Source: CAZWBR01 sp964632305 (GTDB taxonomy: Bacteria > Bacteroidota > Bacteroidia > Bacteroidales > Prolixibacteraceae). Taken from it: a DNA stretch of 64,000 nucleotides. Both the position numbers and the translations under genes were made by a program. How positions within the stretch are numbered: position 1 is the first letter of the stretch; each line of letters opens with the position of its first letter. This document shows positions 37,277 through 46,056 of this stretch, one piece after another. The DNA lies in assembly GCA_964632305.1 (NCBI GenBank), contig CAZWBR010000002.1, positions 90,252 through 154,251 on the forward strand, read 5' to 3'. The notes under the pieces are model-generated. The model worked only from the letters and a program-made list of their open reading frames with translations. It was not told the origin of the DNA and searched no databases.

Positions 37277-37726
37277 ATGATAAAACCTAACTTAAGAAAC
37301 ATCATAACAGCAATTACTCTCTTATGGGTTTTGAACAGATCTGCATTCACCCATGGACAGAACTTGACAGCAGGTTCTCGTGATAATGCACTGGGAGGGG
37401 TTGCTACGGCTCTGACCGGCCCCTTTGCTACCTTTCGCAACCAAGGCTTGCTGACAGCAATCCCTGCAGCAACAATCGCCGTTTATTACAACCGACCTTA
37501 CCGGATCAGTAAGTTTTCAAAAAAAGCCGCTGCCCTGCTCTTCCCTACTCCAGCAGCAAACGTTGCCATCACTCTCCCTCAATCCGGCATCCCCGGTTAC
37601 TCTGAAAATTATTACGGGGTTGTTTTATCAAAATCATCAGGGGTAATGATCTCCGCAGGGAGGCAATTCAACGATGATAAATCATTAGGATTATCCCCAT
37701 CTGTTTCACTGATCGTAAATACATGA
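37277..37726 (+). CDS. Short outer-membrane-type protein upstream of HHH barrel
   Basis: A 149-residue exported protein. The ATG at 37277 begins a signal peptide (MIKPNLRNIITAITLLWVLN); a GTG at 37253 would add residues without improving it. The mature start, LTAGSRDNALGGVATALTGPFATFRNQGLL, resembles the opening of Bacteroidota outer-membrane PorV/PorQ-like barrels. It is short for a barrel (relatives I know are around 250 residues or more), so it may be a truncated or minimal form. Its stop overlaps the next gene (ATGA), linking it to the helix-hairpin-helix barrel. Function is unknown. Confidence 0.7.
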   Translation: MIKPNLRNIITAITLLWVLNRSAFTHGQNLTAGSRDNALGGVATALTGPFATFRNQGLLTAIPAATIAVYYNRPYRISKFSKKAAALLFPTPAANVAITLPQSGIPGYSENYYGVVLSKSSGVMISAGRQFNDDKSLGLSPSVSLIVNT

Positions 37727-39771
37727 AAATGGAAAAGTATATTATCACCTTGGCACTTCTTTTTTGGGGAGTTTCATTAAGAACCTATTCCCAAAATTTG
37801 GAGATCGAAAAAGAACGTCAGATTGAAGAAATAATCGAATCCTTTACTGAATCGGATGAAGCGGCAAATGAGAATTCTATCGATCTGGATGAGTTACACC
37901 GACTGGCCGACCGTCCCCTTAATGTAAATGCCGCTACCGCTGAGGAATTGGGAAAATTGCTGTTTCTCGATTTTGGCCAAATTATCGGGTTATTATCCTA
38001 CCGAAATAAATACGGCCCGGTCAAAACCATTTACGAACTCTCAGTCATCGACGGCTTTGATGAAGAAACCATCCGGAAAATTCGTCCGTTCATCTTCTTT
38101 GGGGTAAAAGCCGATACGACCTCAAAAACGGCAAAGAAGGTTAACCAACGGGTCTATTTACGGACCAAAACCTCTTTCCCTGAAGGCCGGGGTTTTTCAT
38201 CGTCCGATAGTGAGAAACCAGCCGCCTATCCAGGCTCACCAATCGGCTATTATTTCCGTTATAAGGTCGAAGTGTCAAAGAGAATCGAATTAGGGATTAC
38301 AGCAGACAATGATGCCGGAGAGCCTTTTTTCAAGACCGATAACCAACATGGTTTTGATTTCTACTCAGGTCATGTTGTTTGGCGAGGCACTGGTTTGGTT
38401 CGTCAGATCAATCTTGGAGACTATCATCTGAGATTTGGACAAGGGTTAAGTTACTGGACTGGTGGTGGCTTCAACAAATCAGTTGAATCCATCAATATCA
38501 TGCGTTCAGGTCAGGGAGTAAAACCTTACACCTCAACCGATGAGAACAGTTTTTTTCGAGGGGGAGCCATCACCCTGGCCTTAAAGCCGGCAAAACTGAT
38601 TCTTTTCTATTCGAACAAACGACGCGATGCCAATATAGATGAAGATGACGATGGCAACCCGGTCTTTACCTCCCTGCAAACATCAGGTCTTCACAGGACC
38701 AACTCCGAGCGGGCGGATGAGAATAGTATTCGCGAATCGTTAGCAGGACTCTATTCCGAACTACGGTTCGAACGGTTCAGATTGGGAATAACGGCAGTCC
38801 ACGAACAATTTAACCTTCCCATGGAAAAGGGAGACGCGCTTTACAAGTCAAAGAGTTTTGAAGGAAAAGAAAACTTCAACCTGGGGTTCGACTATCAATG
38901 GGCGTTGCGACGGCTGCAGTTTTTTGGCGAAGCCGGTCTTTCCAAAAGTATGAGAGCAGCAGTTACTCAGGGTGCGGTTTGGCGATTACACCCCCAACTG
39001 AGCTTATCTTTCTGCTATCGTTATCTTGATCCCGGTTTTCACACCTTCTATGGCAATGCTTTATCAGAAGGGTCAGGTAACCGAAATGAGAGAGGTTTTT
39101 TTACAGGATTCGAACTACTGCCCTTAAAGAAAATCCGAATCACGGGATACATCGACACCTATCACTTTCCATGGCTCACTTACAGTACTTCTGCACCCGG
39201 ACATGGAAATGACCTGATGTTTCAAATCAATCATCAGACCAATCAACAACTTAATTTCTCTTTAAGGGTAAAATATGAGACCAAACCAAAGAAAGAAAGC
39301 GGCTCAACCGGTATCCCCTCCGATTTTGACGAAACGACAGGAAAAATCAGGCTTCAAAGTAACTGGCAGGTTTCGGATAAACTAACACTAAAGCACCGCC
39401 TCGAATATTGTGACTATCATTACAATACCGACACGGAATCAGGTTACCTGCTCTTTCAGGACCTGGTTTATACAGTTAATTCTCATCTTGATTGCTGGAT
39501 ACGCTATTGCTGGTATCACACCGACGGATACAACTCCAGGATTTATGCCTATGAGAACGACCTCCTCCATTATTACTCCATTCCGGCTTTCTATGGCAAA
39601 GGGTCGAGAATATATCTTAACCTGAGATGGGAACCCTTGTCAAATGTTTCCCTCTATTTTAAAGCGGGATGTACCATCCGGCAGGGAGTTGATTCTATGG
39701 GAAGTGGCTATGACGAGACCCCCGGCAACCGACGGACAGAAGTCAGAGCATTGCTTTTCCTTAAGTTTTAA
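37723..39771 (+). CDS. Outer-membrane beta-barrel with N-terminal helix-hairpin-helix
   Basis: A 682-residue exported protein: signal peptide (~1-24, ending RTYSQN), an acidic linker, a ComEA-like helix-hairpin-helix region at ~55-125 (PLNVNAATAEELGKLLFLD ... YGPVKTIYELSVIDGFDEETIRKIRPF), and a beta-barrel for the rest, with alternating aromatic strands and a C-terminal EVRALLFLKF. HHH motifs usually bind DNA, but in this Bacteroidota family the role is not known to me. It is coupled by a 4-base overlap to the preceding small protein. An ATG two codons in (37729) is an equal start. Confidence 0.85.
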   Translation: MKMEKYIITLALLFWGVSLRTYSQNLEIEKERQIEEIIESFTESDEAANENSIDLDELHRLADRPLNVNAATAEELGKLLFLDFGQIIGLLSYRNKYGPVKTIYELSVIDGFDEETIRKIRPFIFFGVKADTTSKTAKKVNQRVYLRTKTSFPEGRGFSSSDSEKPAAYPGSPIGYYFRYKVEVSKRIELGITADNDAGEPFFKTDNQHGFDFYSGHVVWRGTGLVRQINLGDYHLRFGQGLSYWTGGGFNKSVESINIMRSGQGVKPYTSTDENSFFRGGAITLALKPAKLILFYSNKRRDANIDEDDDGNPVFTSLQTSGLHRTNSERADENSIRESLAGLYSELRFERFRLGITAVHEQFNLPMEKGDALYKSKSFEGKENFNLGFDYQWALRRLQFFGEAGLSKSMRAAVTQGAVWRLHPQLSLSFCYRYLDPGFHTFYGNALSEGSGNRNERGFFTGFELLPLKKIRITGYIDTYHFPWLTYSTSAPGHGNDLMFQINHQTNQQLNFSLRVKYETKPKKESGSTGIPSDFDETTGKIRLQSNWQVSDKLTLKHRLEYCDYHYNTDTESGYLLFQDLVYTVNSHLDCWIRYCWYHTDGYNSRIYAYENDLLHYYSIPAFYGKGSRIYLNLRWEPLSNVSLYFKAGCTIRQGVDSMGSGYDETPGNRRTEVRALLFLKF

Positions 39772-39867
39772 TAAAAGGAAAATCAATCTAAACCATTTTT
39801 TCGAACAAATCTTTAAAGTGTTTGATAAAGTTTCACATATTCAGATACGCCATTGGGGCATTTTTTG

Positions 39868-39875
39868 TACCTTTG
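39868..39875 (+). promoter_or_regulatory. -7 element (TACCTTTG) upstream of acyltransferase
   Basis: A perfect TAnnTTTG match, 45 bp before the ATG at 39921. It lies inside the upstream in-frame extension, supporting the shorter start. Confidence 0.6.
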
Positions 39876-39920
39876 CTCCACCTTAAAATCAATATTCAGA
39901 AAGACATAAATTTAATCGCT

Positions 39921-41081
39921 ATGCAGTCAGTGCAAAATTTTGACGATATCAGGCCTTATCGCGATGAAGAGATTCCAGCAGTAATGGAAGAGCTTTGCTC
40001 CGATCCGGTTTTCGATAGCGTACTGACTAACCTATACAAGGAAGAGCAACGGATTACCCAGGTCAAGGAGAATATGCTCCAGACCAAAACCGTTGAATCG
40101 TTCCAAACCACCTTCATGGTCCCATTTTTAAATAACATTCTCAATACCAGCACCATGGGAATGACAATAGGAGGCCTTGAAAACCTAAAACGCGATAATA
40201 GTTACTTGTATATCTCCAACCATCGGGACATCATTCTCGATTCGGCTCTGCTTAATGTGCAGATGTACAAAACAGGATACAATCCCACTCAGATCGCCAT
40301 CGGCAGTAATCTGTTGATTTATCCCTGGATTGATCATCTGGCCAGAGTTAACCGGTCGTTCGTTGTTAAACGCAATATCCCGGTCAAACAGATGTTGCTG
40401 GCGTCGAAGAAGCTTTCGGGTTATATCCGAACAACCATCACCAACGGGGGAGACTCTATCTGGATTGCCCAACGAGAAGGGCGGACCAAGGACGGTAATG
40501 ACCAAACACAATCCTCGCTGTTAAAGATGTTCAACATGTCGAACAGCAAGAAATTTGTTAAAGGGTTTAAGGAATTGAAAATCGTTCCCATGGCCATCTC
40601 TTACGAGATCGAACCCTGTGGCAACGAAAAAGTGGCCGAATTACTAAAGCGCCAGTCCGATCCCAACTTCCGTAAAACAGAGAAGGACGACCTCTGGAGT
40701 ATGGTCAGCGGATTGAAAAACCAAAAAGGACATATCCATATCCAGTTTGGTAAACCGTTAACCAAAAAGGTGCTCCGATCGATCCCAAAAGGAGAAAACG
40801 TCAACGAACGGTTGAAAAACCTGGCCACCTATATTGATAAACAGATTTACACAAACTACCGGCTGTTCCCCAACAACTATATCGCGTATGATCTCTATTA
40901 CAAGACCGATAAATACAACAATAAATATACCGAACAACAGAAAGAGGAGTATATTCAACTGACCCATCAGCGGCTGAAGCTGGTCAATGAAGATCGTTCC
41001 GAAGCGATGGATCTTTGGCTTAAGATGTATTCATCGCCTGTTTTGAACTTCGAAAACTGTGAGTGTACTCAAGCGGAATGA
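39921..41081 (+). CDS. Glycerolphosphate-type acyltransferase
   Basis: A 386-residue acyltransferase of the PlsC/PlsB superfamily, expected to acylate a glycerol-phosphate or lysophospholipid at the membrane. Motif 1 reads YISNHRDIILDSALL, with five residues between His and the second Asp instead of the usual HX4D; motif 3 resembles WIAQREGRTKDGND (the EG of FPEGxRS); motif 4 is KIVPMAISYE. I start at the ATG at 39921; upstream in-frame codons to 39822 begin with TTG and contain the -7 promoter box. The stop overlaps the HAD phosphatase gene (ATGA). Confidence 0.88.
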   Translation: MQSVQNFDDIRPYRDEEIPAVMEELCSDPVFDSVLTNLYKEEQRITQVKENMLQTKTVESFQTTFMVPFLNNILNTSTMGMTIGGLENLKRDNSYLYISNHRDIILDSALLNVQMYKTGYNPTQIAIGSNLLIYPWIDHLARVNRSFVVKRNIPVKQMLLASKKLSGYIRTTITNGGDSIWIAQREGRTKDGNDQTQSSLLKMFNMSNSKKFVKGFKELKIVPMAISYEIEPCGNEKVAELLKRQSDPNFRKTEKDDLWSMVSGLKNQKGHIHIQFGKPLTKKVLRSIPKGENVNERLKNLATYIDKQIYTNYRLFPNNYIAYDLYYKTDKYNNKYTEQQKEEYIQLTHQRLKLVNEDRSEAMDLWLKMYSSPVLNFENCECTQAE

Positions 41082-41710
41082 AGATTGAGGCTGTAATATG
41101 GGATTGGAACGGAACAATGCTTGACGATATTCATGTTTCGCTCCGCACGATCAATATTTTATTGAAGCAACGCATGTTGCGGCCGCTTACTCTTGAGCAA
41201 TACCTCGAGGTCTTTACCTTTCCCGTTAGCGAGTATTACCAAAAGATAGGATTCGATTTTTCCCTGGAACCTTTCGAAAAACCTGCCCACCAGTTTATTG
41301 ATATTTACAACCGAACAGTGAAAGAGTGCAGGCTTCATCCCGAGGTTTATCCCTGTCTAACCAAGGTGGCAGAAGCAGGATTAAGGCAGTATATCCTCTC
41401 GGCTATGAAACAGGAACAACTCAACGAAACGGTATCACAAAACCGCATCACCCATTTCTTCGATATGGTATGCGGATTGGATGATCATTACGCGGTATCG
41501 AAATTGGAGAGTGGAAACCGGTTGATGAAAGTACAAAAGATTGAACCCCAAAAAACTGTGCTGATTGGCGATACAATCCATGATTACGAGGTAGCCTCAG
41601 AGCTTAACTGTCACTGCATCCTCGTGGCCAATGGCCATCAATCGCGTAAAAGACTCGAAGCTACAGGAACAAAGGTGGTCAACAACCTCTCCGAGATCAA
41701 TCTCTGGTAA
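41078..41710 (+). CDS. HAD-family phosphatase
   Basis: A 210-residue HAD hydrolase resembling phosphoglycolate phosphatase (Gph). Motif I is DWNGT (9-13; nucleophile Asp9, with Trp in place of the usual Phe/Leu and Asn replacing the second Asp), motif II ILSAMKQEQL, and motif IV LIGDTIHDYEVA. Losing the second Asp of DxD is unusual for this class, although DxN variants exist. The ATG at 41078 overlaps the acyltransferase stop; a GTG at 41063 is the alternative. Overlap with an acyltransferase hints at a lipid-phosphate or glycerol-phosphate substrate, which is inference. Confidence 0.87.
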   Translation: MKIEAVIWDWNGTMLDDIHVSLRTINILLKQRMLRPLTLEQYLEVFTFPVSEYYQKIGFDFSLEPFEKPAHQFIDIYNRTVKECRLHPEVYPCLTKVAEAGLRQYILSAMKQEQLNETVSQNRITHFFDMVCGLDDHYAVSKLESGNRLMKVQKIEPQKTVLIGDTIHDYEVASELNCHCILVANGHQSRKRLEATGTKVVNNLSEINLW

Positions 41711-41932
41711 TCAGGAACCCAGTCTCGATAATAAGACCGCGATTGCTATAAAAGTCAGAATCACCATCCAGAACAATGGATTGGCAAAGATTAAAGTAAA
41801 CCCCATCCATCGGTTTCGCTTGGGAACAATTGCACGTTCGTCTTTCTGATTAAAATAAAAGACACCCCATCGGTAATTCTCCGGGTCATCTACCGGATCA
41901 TTGAATTCGTTAAATTTCATGCGATCAATCAT
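41711..41932 (-). CDS. Small DUF5808-like membrane protein
   Basis: A 73-residue protein with one C-terminal membrane helix (PLFWMVILTFIAIAVLLSRLG). The stretch AIVPKRNRWMGFTLIFANP matches my memory of DUF5808 (PKR..G.T.NFANP). The stop is directly adjacent to the HAD gene's stop on the other strand. It lies downstream of lysC, beyond a very strong terminator, so it is probably expressed separately. Function is unknown. Confidence 0.8.
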   Translation of the reverse strand: MIDRMKFNEFNDPVDDPENYRWGVFYFNQKDERAIVPKRNRWMGFTLIFANPLFWMVILTFIAIAVLLSRLGS

Positions 41933-41945
41933 TTTTTATAATACT

Positions 41946-41992
41946 ATAAGAATAATAAAGCCGGGTTAAATGCCCGGCTTTATTATTCTTAT
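41946..41992 (-). terminator. Very strong terminator after lysC
   Basis: A perfect 20-bp stem (41946-41965 with 41973-41992; GC core AAGCCGGG/CCCGGCTT) and 7-nt loop. It lies 12 bp past the leftward lysC stop. Confidence 0.93.
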
Positions 41993-42003
41993 CCTGATTT
42001 GAA

Positions 42004-43320
42004 TTATACGTTCAACAATTTCTCACTCAACGTATTCAAGGTCTCTTTTTTATCGTTTGTACTGATCAACACGGAGATATTATGGCAACTGGCGCCATAA
42101 GAAATCATACGGATCGGAATACAATCGAGTGCGGCAAATACCTTTGCAGCAATACCCTTATCCTGCGCGTACATATCACCAACTACACAAACGATAGTCA
42201 GATTTTTCTCAACTTCCACTTCACCGTATTCTTTCAGTTCATTAACAATCTCATCGAGATGTTTTGGATTGTCAATCGTAACCGAAACAGCTACCTCAGA
42301 GGTAGTCACCATATCAACGGGGGTCTTGAAGAACTCAAAGATTTCGAAGATATTTTTCATAAAACCATATGCATTCAACATCCGTCCTGAGACGATCCTG
42401 ATAGCCGTAATGCCATCTTTGGCAGCCACAGCCTTAATACCAGCACCTTTACTTTCGGAGGTAATCAATGTTCCCGGATCCGGCGGATTCATCGTGTTCT
42501 TTAACCGAACAGGAATATTGTTGAGTTTAGCCGGTAAAACCGTTTGGGGATGAAGAATTTTCGCCCCAAAATAAGCCAACTCCGCCGCTTCGCTGAACGA
42601 GAGCATATCTACACGTTTAGTATTCTCTACAAAACGAGGATCGTTGTTGTGGAATCCATCAATATCTGTCCAGATCTGTACCTCACTGCTGTTGATAGCT
42701 GCTCCAATCAAGGTCGCAGTATAGTCAGAGCCACCCCGTTGCAGGTTATCCACCTCCCCTTCATCGTTACGGCAGATAAAACCCTGAGTTATGTAGTAAT
42801 CTGCTTTAGGCTGTGAAGCAAGCACTTCATTGATCTTCGATTTTATAAAACGCATATCAGGCATCTTGTCACCGTCGATCTTCATAAAATCAAGAGCGGG
42901 TAACAATGCGGCCTTATATCCCTCTTCCTGCATCAATAAGGTAAAGAGAGCTGTCGAGATTAACTCACCCTGGGCCAGAATAGTTCGTTCACCCACCTCA
43001 TTGAAAGTACCTGAGGTAAAGGATTTAATCACATCGAAACGCTCCTCGAGAACCTTCTTTCCCTTCTCCTTCATCTCAATGGTCTTAAAAAGATCGTACA
43101 CCACATTGTAGTACTTTTTCTCCAAACCACTGATAATCCCAAGGGCAGACTCTTTGTTCTTCTTGGTCAGGTAATCCGATATCTCTACCAAGCTGTTGGT
43201 CGTCCCCGACATGGCCGAAAGAACAACTAACTTCTGTTCACCGTCAGCAATAAGGTTCATCACTGAACGCATATTATCAACTGAACCCACCGATGTACCT
43301 CCAAACTTAAATACTTTCAT
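42004..43320 (-). CDS. lysC: Aspartate kinase
   Basis: Phosphorylates aspartate, the first step toward lysine, threonine and methionine. The 438-residue monofunctional enzyme opens with KVFKFGGTSVGS, has TFNEVGERTILAQGELIST and RGGSDYTATLIGAAI in the kinase domain, and two ACT domains at the C-terminus (~300-438; DMVTTSEVAVSVTID, CVVGDMYAQDKGI) for amino-acid feedback. It stands between strong transcription signals, so it is likely monocistronic. Which amino acid inhibits it is not decidable here. Confidence 0.95.
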   Translation of the reverse strand: MKVFKFGGTSVGSVDNMRSVMNLIADGEQKLVVLSAMSGTTNSLVEISDYLTKKNKESALGIISGLEKKYYNVVYDLFKTIEMKEKGKKVLEERFDVIKSFTSGTFNEVGERTILAQGELISTALFTLLMQEEGYKAALLPALDFMKIDGDKMPDMRFIKSKINEVLASQPKADYYITQGFICRNDEGEVDNLQRGGSDYTATLIGAAINSSEVQIWTDIDGFHNNDPRFVENTKRVDMLSFSEAAELAYFGAKILHPQTVLPAKLNNIPVRLKNTMNPPDPGTLITSESKGAGIKAVAAKDGITAIRIVSGRMLNAYGFMKNIFEIFEFFKTPVDMVTTSEVAVSVTIDNPKHLDEIVNELKEYGEVEVEKNLTIVCVVGDMYAQDKGIAAKVFAALDCIPIRMISYGASCHNISVLISTNDKKETLNTLSEKLLNV

Positions 43321-43362
43321 TTTATACGCGCTTTAATCTCTTTAACACTAATTCTTTGAATA

Positions 43363-43370
43363 CAAAAATA
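43363..43370 (-). promoter_or_regulatory. -7 element (TATTTTTG on minus) upstream of lysC
   Basis: A perfect TAnnTTTG match on the minus strand, 42 bp before the start. Confidence 0.55.
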
Positions 43371-43456
43371 CGAATTAATCGAAGCTCCGTTAAGAAAATT
43401 TACTTTTTTTTAGCTATTTCTACTTTCAAATCGTAAGTAAACCTTTCATCGTGCAA

Positions 43457-44005
43457 CTATTTCACGATCTTGGAAATAGCCTTGAATTCATCAGCTTTTG
43501 CCGAACGGGTCAATTCAAAAAGAATAGATTCAGCCGAGGTCAGCATAATCCCTTCGTGCAAGAAACGATCCAAGGCCACCGATTTATTGGAAAGATCGCG
43601 CGACGAAATACAGTCAACCACAACAATCGGATTATATCCGGCAGCTTTAAGATCGACTGCGGTCTGTAATACACAGACATGGGCTTCGATCCCGAGAATG
43701 ATAATATTTTTCAAGTTGTTTTTCTCAAGATATCCGACATATTCGTCAGCATCGTAACAACTGAATGCAGTCTTTTCGATAAAAGAGAAATCGTCAATCA
43801 AGGTTCTAACTTCTTCCAGAGTCTCCCCTAACCCTTTCGAATATTGCTGGGTAAAAACAGTAGGAACACCAAGAACCTTCAGCCCCTCGATCAGAATCCT
43901 GCTGTTTCTCAATAAGGCCTCTTTTTCGGCCATTACCGGAAACAACCGTTCCTGAATATCTATTACCAATCCCGTCGTATTATCTTTCGTGATTCGCATA
44001 GTCAA
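43457..44005 (-). CDS. Isochorismatase-fold hydrolase
   Basis: A 182-residue cysteine hydrolase of the isochorismatase/nicotinamidase superfamily, nearest in look to YcaC. The catalytic triad is visible: Asp in LVIDIQERL (~16), Lys in FIEKTAFSCY (~80) and Cys in GIEAHVCVLQTA (~112). The cis-peptide region is the GIEAHV block. The substrate is unknown; the zinc site of true nicotinamidases (DxHxxxH) is absent. Leftward, between GT2 and lysC. An ATG two codons in is an alternative start. Confidence 0.88.
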   Translation of the reverse strand: MTMRITKDNTTGLVIDIQERLFPVMAEKEALLRNSRILIEGLKVLGVPTVFTQQYSKGLGETLEEVRTLIDDFSFIEKTAFSCYDADEYVGYLEKNNLKNIIILGIEAHVCVLQTAVDLKAAGYNPIVVVDCISSRDLSNKSVALDRFLHEGIMLTSAESILFELTRSAKADEFKAISKIVK

Positions 44006-44047
44006 TAAATGATTTTATTTATAATTCTTTATAATGAGTCCAAATTT

Positions 44048-45109
44048 TTACTTATCAGATAAACAATTGAAATTAAGATCGGAGAATTTTTTCCGTTGCA
44101 ATACGAAGAAACTCCAAATCAAACATCCGGAATACATTTCAGGATGTGTAACCAGAGTGACCCCTTGAAGTAAAACTCTACGTTCTTTCTTCAACTCAGG
44201 CAAGTTACGGTAAAAATCAAAATGAGCGGTAAAAACTTTGGTGAAAGCTTTTACCTGTCCTGTTGCCAGGAACTGCAGTGCAGCAATACCGTCGAGTACC
44301 ATTCTTTGAAAAATAACAGGAATAAGCTTTCCTTTCGGAAGATTCTTGTAAAGTAAGAACAGATTATTCCTAAAATTCAGATAGATCTTCAGCGGGTTCT
44401 CATACGGAAGGCTTCCCCCTCCCAGATGATAGACTACTGACTGAGGACAAACATAAGTCAGGTAACCCCGATTTTTCATCCGCCAGCAAAGATCAATCTC
44501 CTCCATGTGAGCCCAGAAACGGCTATCAAACCCCCGGCACTCTTTCCAGACCGAGGCGCGAACCAACAGGCTGGCTCCGGTAGCCCAAAAAACAGGAACA
44601 GACTGATCGTACTGCCCCCGATCCTGTTCACAAACATTCATAATACGACCCCGGCAAAAGGGATAACCATAACGATCGATAAAACCTCCCGACGCACCGG
44701 CATATTCAAAGTGATCGCGGTGGTTCAGACTCATCACTTTGGGCTGACATGCGCCAATTGAAGGATCGTGGTCCATCAATTCTATTAGTGGCTCCAACCA
44801 GCCCTGAGTTACTTCCACATCCGAATTAAGCAGTAAATAGTATTGAGATTCAACTTGCAGCAAAGCCCTGTTGTACCCTTCGGCAAATCCAAAATTATGC
44901 TCAAGCTGAAGATATTTCACCGTTGGAAACTCATTATTAACTACTTCGCAGCTGTCATCGGTCGAGCCATTATCAGCCACCACCACTTCGGCCCAATCAT
45001 AATCCGAGCAGCTCACCACCGAAGGCAGGAATTGGCGAAGAAATCCTCTCCCATTCCAATTCAGAATCACGATTGATAGTTTTATCGGTGTATTATCTTC
45101 GTTTTTCAT
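44048..45109 (-). CDS. Family 2 glycosyltransferase
   Basis: A 353-residue GT-A glycosyltransferase that probably adds a sugar to a cell-surface glycan. It has the GT2 start LSIVILNWNGRGFLRQFLPSV, VVADNGSTDDS, and the DxD metal site in LLLNSDVEV, then GATGASLLVRASVWKECRGF and CWRMKNRGY typical of the rhamnosyltransferase-like group. The C-terminal ~80 residues include one membrane-associated segment. It follows the lipid A-type acyltransferase gene leftward, suggesting an envelope role. Donor and acceptor are unknown. Confidence 0.9.
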   Translation of the reverse strand: MKNEDNTPIKLSIVILNWNGRGFLRQFLPSVVSCSDYDWAEVVVADNGSTDDSCEVVNNEFPTVKYLQLEHNFGFAEGYNRALLQVESQYYLLLNSDVEVTQGWLEPLIELMDHDPSIGACQPKVMSLNHRDHFEYAGASGGFIDRYGYPFCRGRIMNVCEQDRGQYDQSVPVFWATGASLLVRASVWKECRGFDSRFWAHMEEIDLCWRMKNRGYLTYVCPQSVVYHLGGGSLPYENPLKIYLNFRNNLFLLYKNLPKGKLIPVIFQRMVLDGIAALQFLATGQVKAFTKVFTAHFDFYRNLPELKKERRVLLQGVTLVTHPEMYSGCLIWSFFVLQRKKFSDLNFNCLSDK

Positions 45110-45153
45110 TATTTATCCGTATTACCACCCGGGTTCTTTCCTGTAACTATCAA

Positions 45154-46041
45154 TTACTGATTACTAACCACATCCCGTTTGTGTTTCCACCTTTTGTGTG
45201 ACCACAGCCAATAAGCAGGATCTTCAATAATATGTTGTTCCAGTATTCTGGTGAATCTTTCAGTGATTTCAAATTGTCTGGTGTCTCTGGCATGTTCAGT
45301 TATCAAAGAATACTCCAGTTCATAATATCCGCGCTTGATTTTTCTTGTATGAGAAAACAAAAGAACGGCATCCAATTTTTGTGCAATCTTTTCTGTTCCG
45401 GTCAAAACCGGGGTATCCTGGTTCAGAAAGTTCGTCCAATATTGAATTTCGTGTTTTTTAGGAGTCTGGTCAATCAGGAAAGCTGAAAATGAAGGTTCCT
45501 TATCCTGAACATTTTTAAGGAGCCGACGCACTGTTTCTGCTTTTTCGATCGGGACACACCCCAACCGGCTTCTCATATTATAATAGAAAAGATCGAAGGC
45601 CGGATTTCTCAATTTCTTGTAAACAGCATAAAACCTGTATTTTGAATGAAGTGACCAGCTCGATGGCCATTCCCAGTTGTTATAATGGCCGCAAACAGTC
45701 ATCACCTGTCGGCCTTGATCCAAATAGCTGTTGACGAGCTCCGGATTTTTAAATACAAACCGTCGTTTAATCTCCTCCGGTGAAATACGATCGAGATAAA
45801 GGGTCTCAATAAAACTATCGCAGAAATGGAGGTAGAACTTTCGGGCAATCCCCTTCCGTTCTTTCAGGCTCTTTTCGGGAAACGAATTGGCCAGGTTCTG
45901 ATCAACGACCTTGCGGCGATAACGGGCAATATAATAGATAAATAAATAGAGGCAATCGGCCGAAATATAATGTACCCGCAGCGGGAAAAGCTGAACAAAC
46001 CATGTAACAGTTTTAAGAAGATAGTAAACTGGCTTTGACAT
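45154..46041 (-). CDS. LpxL/HtrB-family lipid acyltransferase
   Basis: A 295-residue membrane-anchored acyltransferase of the LpxL/HtrB family, which adds secondary acyl chains to lipid A or related lipids. The catalytic HX4E motif appears as GHYNNWEW (~118-125). An N-terminal hydrophobic helix (VTWFVQLFPLRVHYISADCLYLFIYYIARY) anchors it, followed by RRKVVDQNLANSFPEKS, a family hallmark. It lies 15 bp after the inositol-phosphatase-type gene and ahead of GT2 in a leftward block. The exact acyl acceptor is inferred. Confidence 0.9.
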   Translation of the reverse strand: MSKPVYYLLKTVTWFVQLFPLRVHYISADCLYLFIYYIARYRRKVVDQNLANSFPEKSLKERKGIARKFYLHFCDSFIETLYLDRISPEEIKRRFVFKNPELVNSYLDQGRQVMTVCGHYNNWEWPSSWSLHSKYRFYAVYKKLRNPAFDLFYYNMRSRLGCVPIEKAETVRRLLKNVQDKEPSFSAFLIDQTPKKHEIQYWTNFLNQDTPVLTGTEKIAQKLDAVLLFSHTRKIKRGYYELEYSLITEHARDTRQFEITERFTRILEQHIIEDPAYWLWSHKRWKHKRDVVSNQ

Positions 46042-46056
46042 GATAATCTCTGACCG

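Noticed and set aside
43457..44005. Nicotinamidase (pncA), given nadA in the same window
   Set aside because: The zinc-binding DxHxxxH motif of PncA is missing and the genes are 9 kb apart; the protein looks closer to YcaC-type hydrolases.
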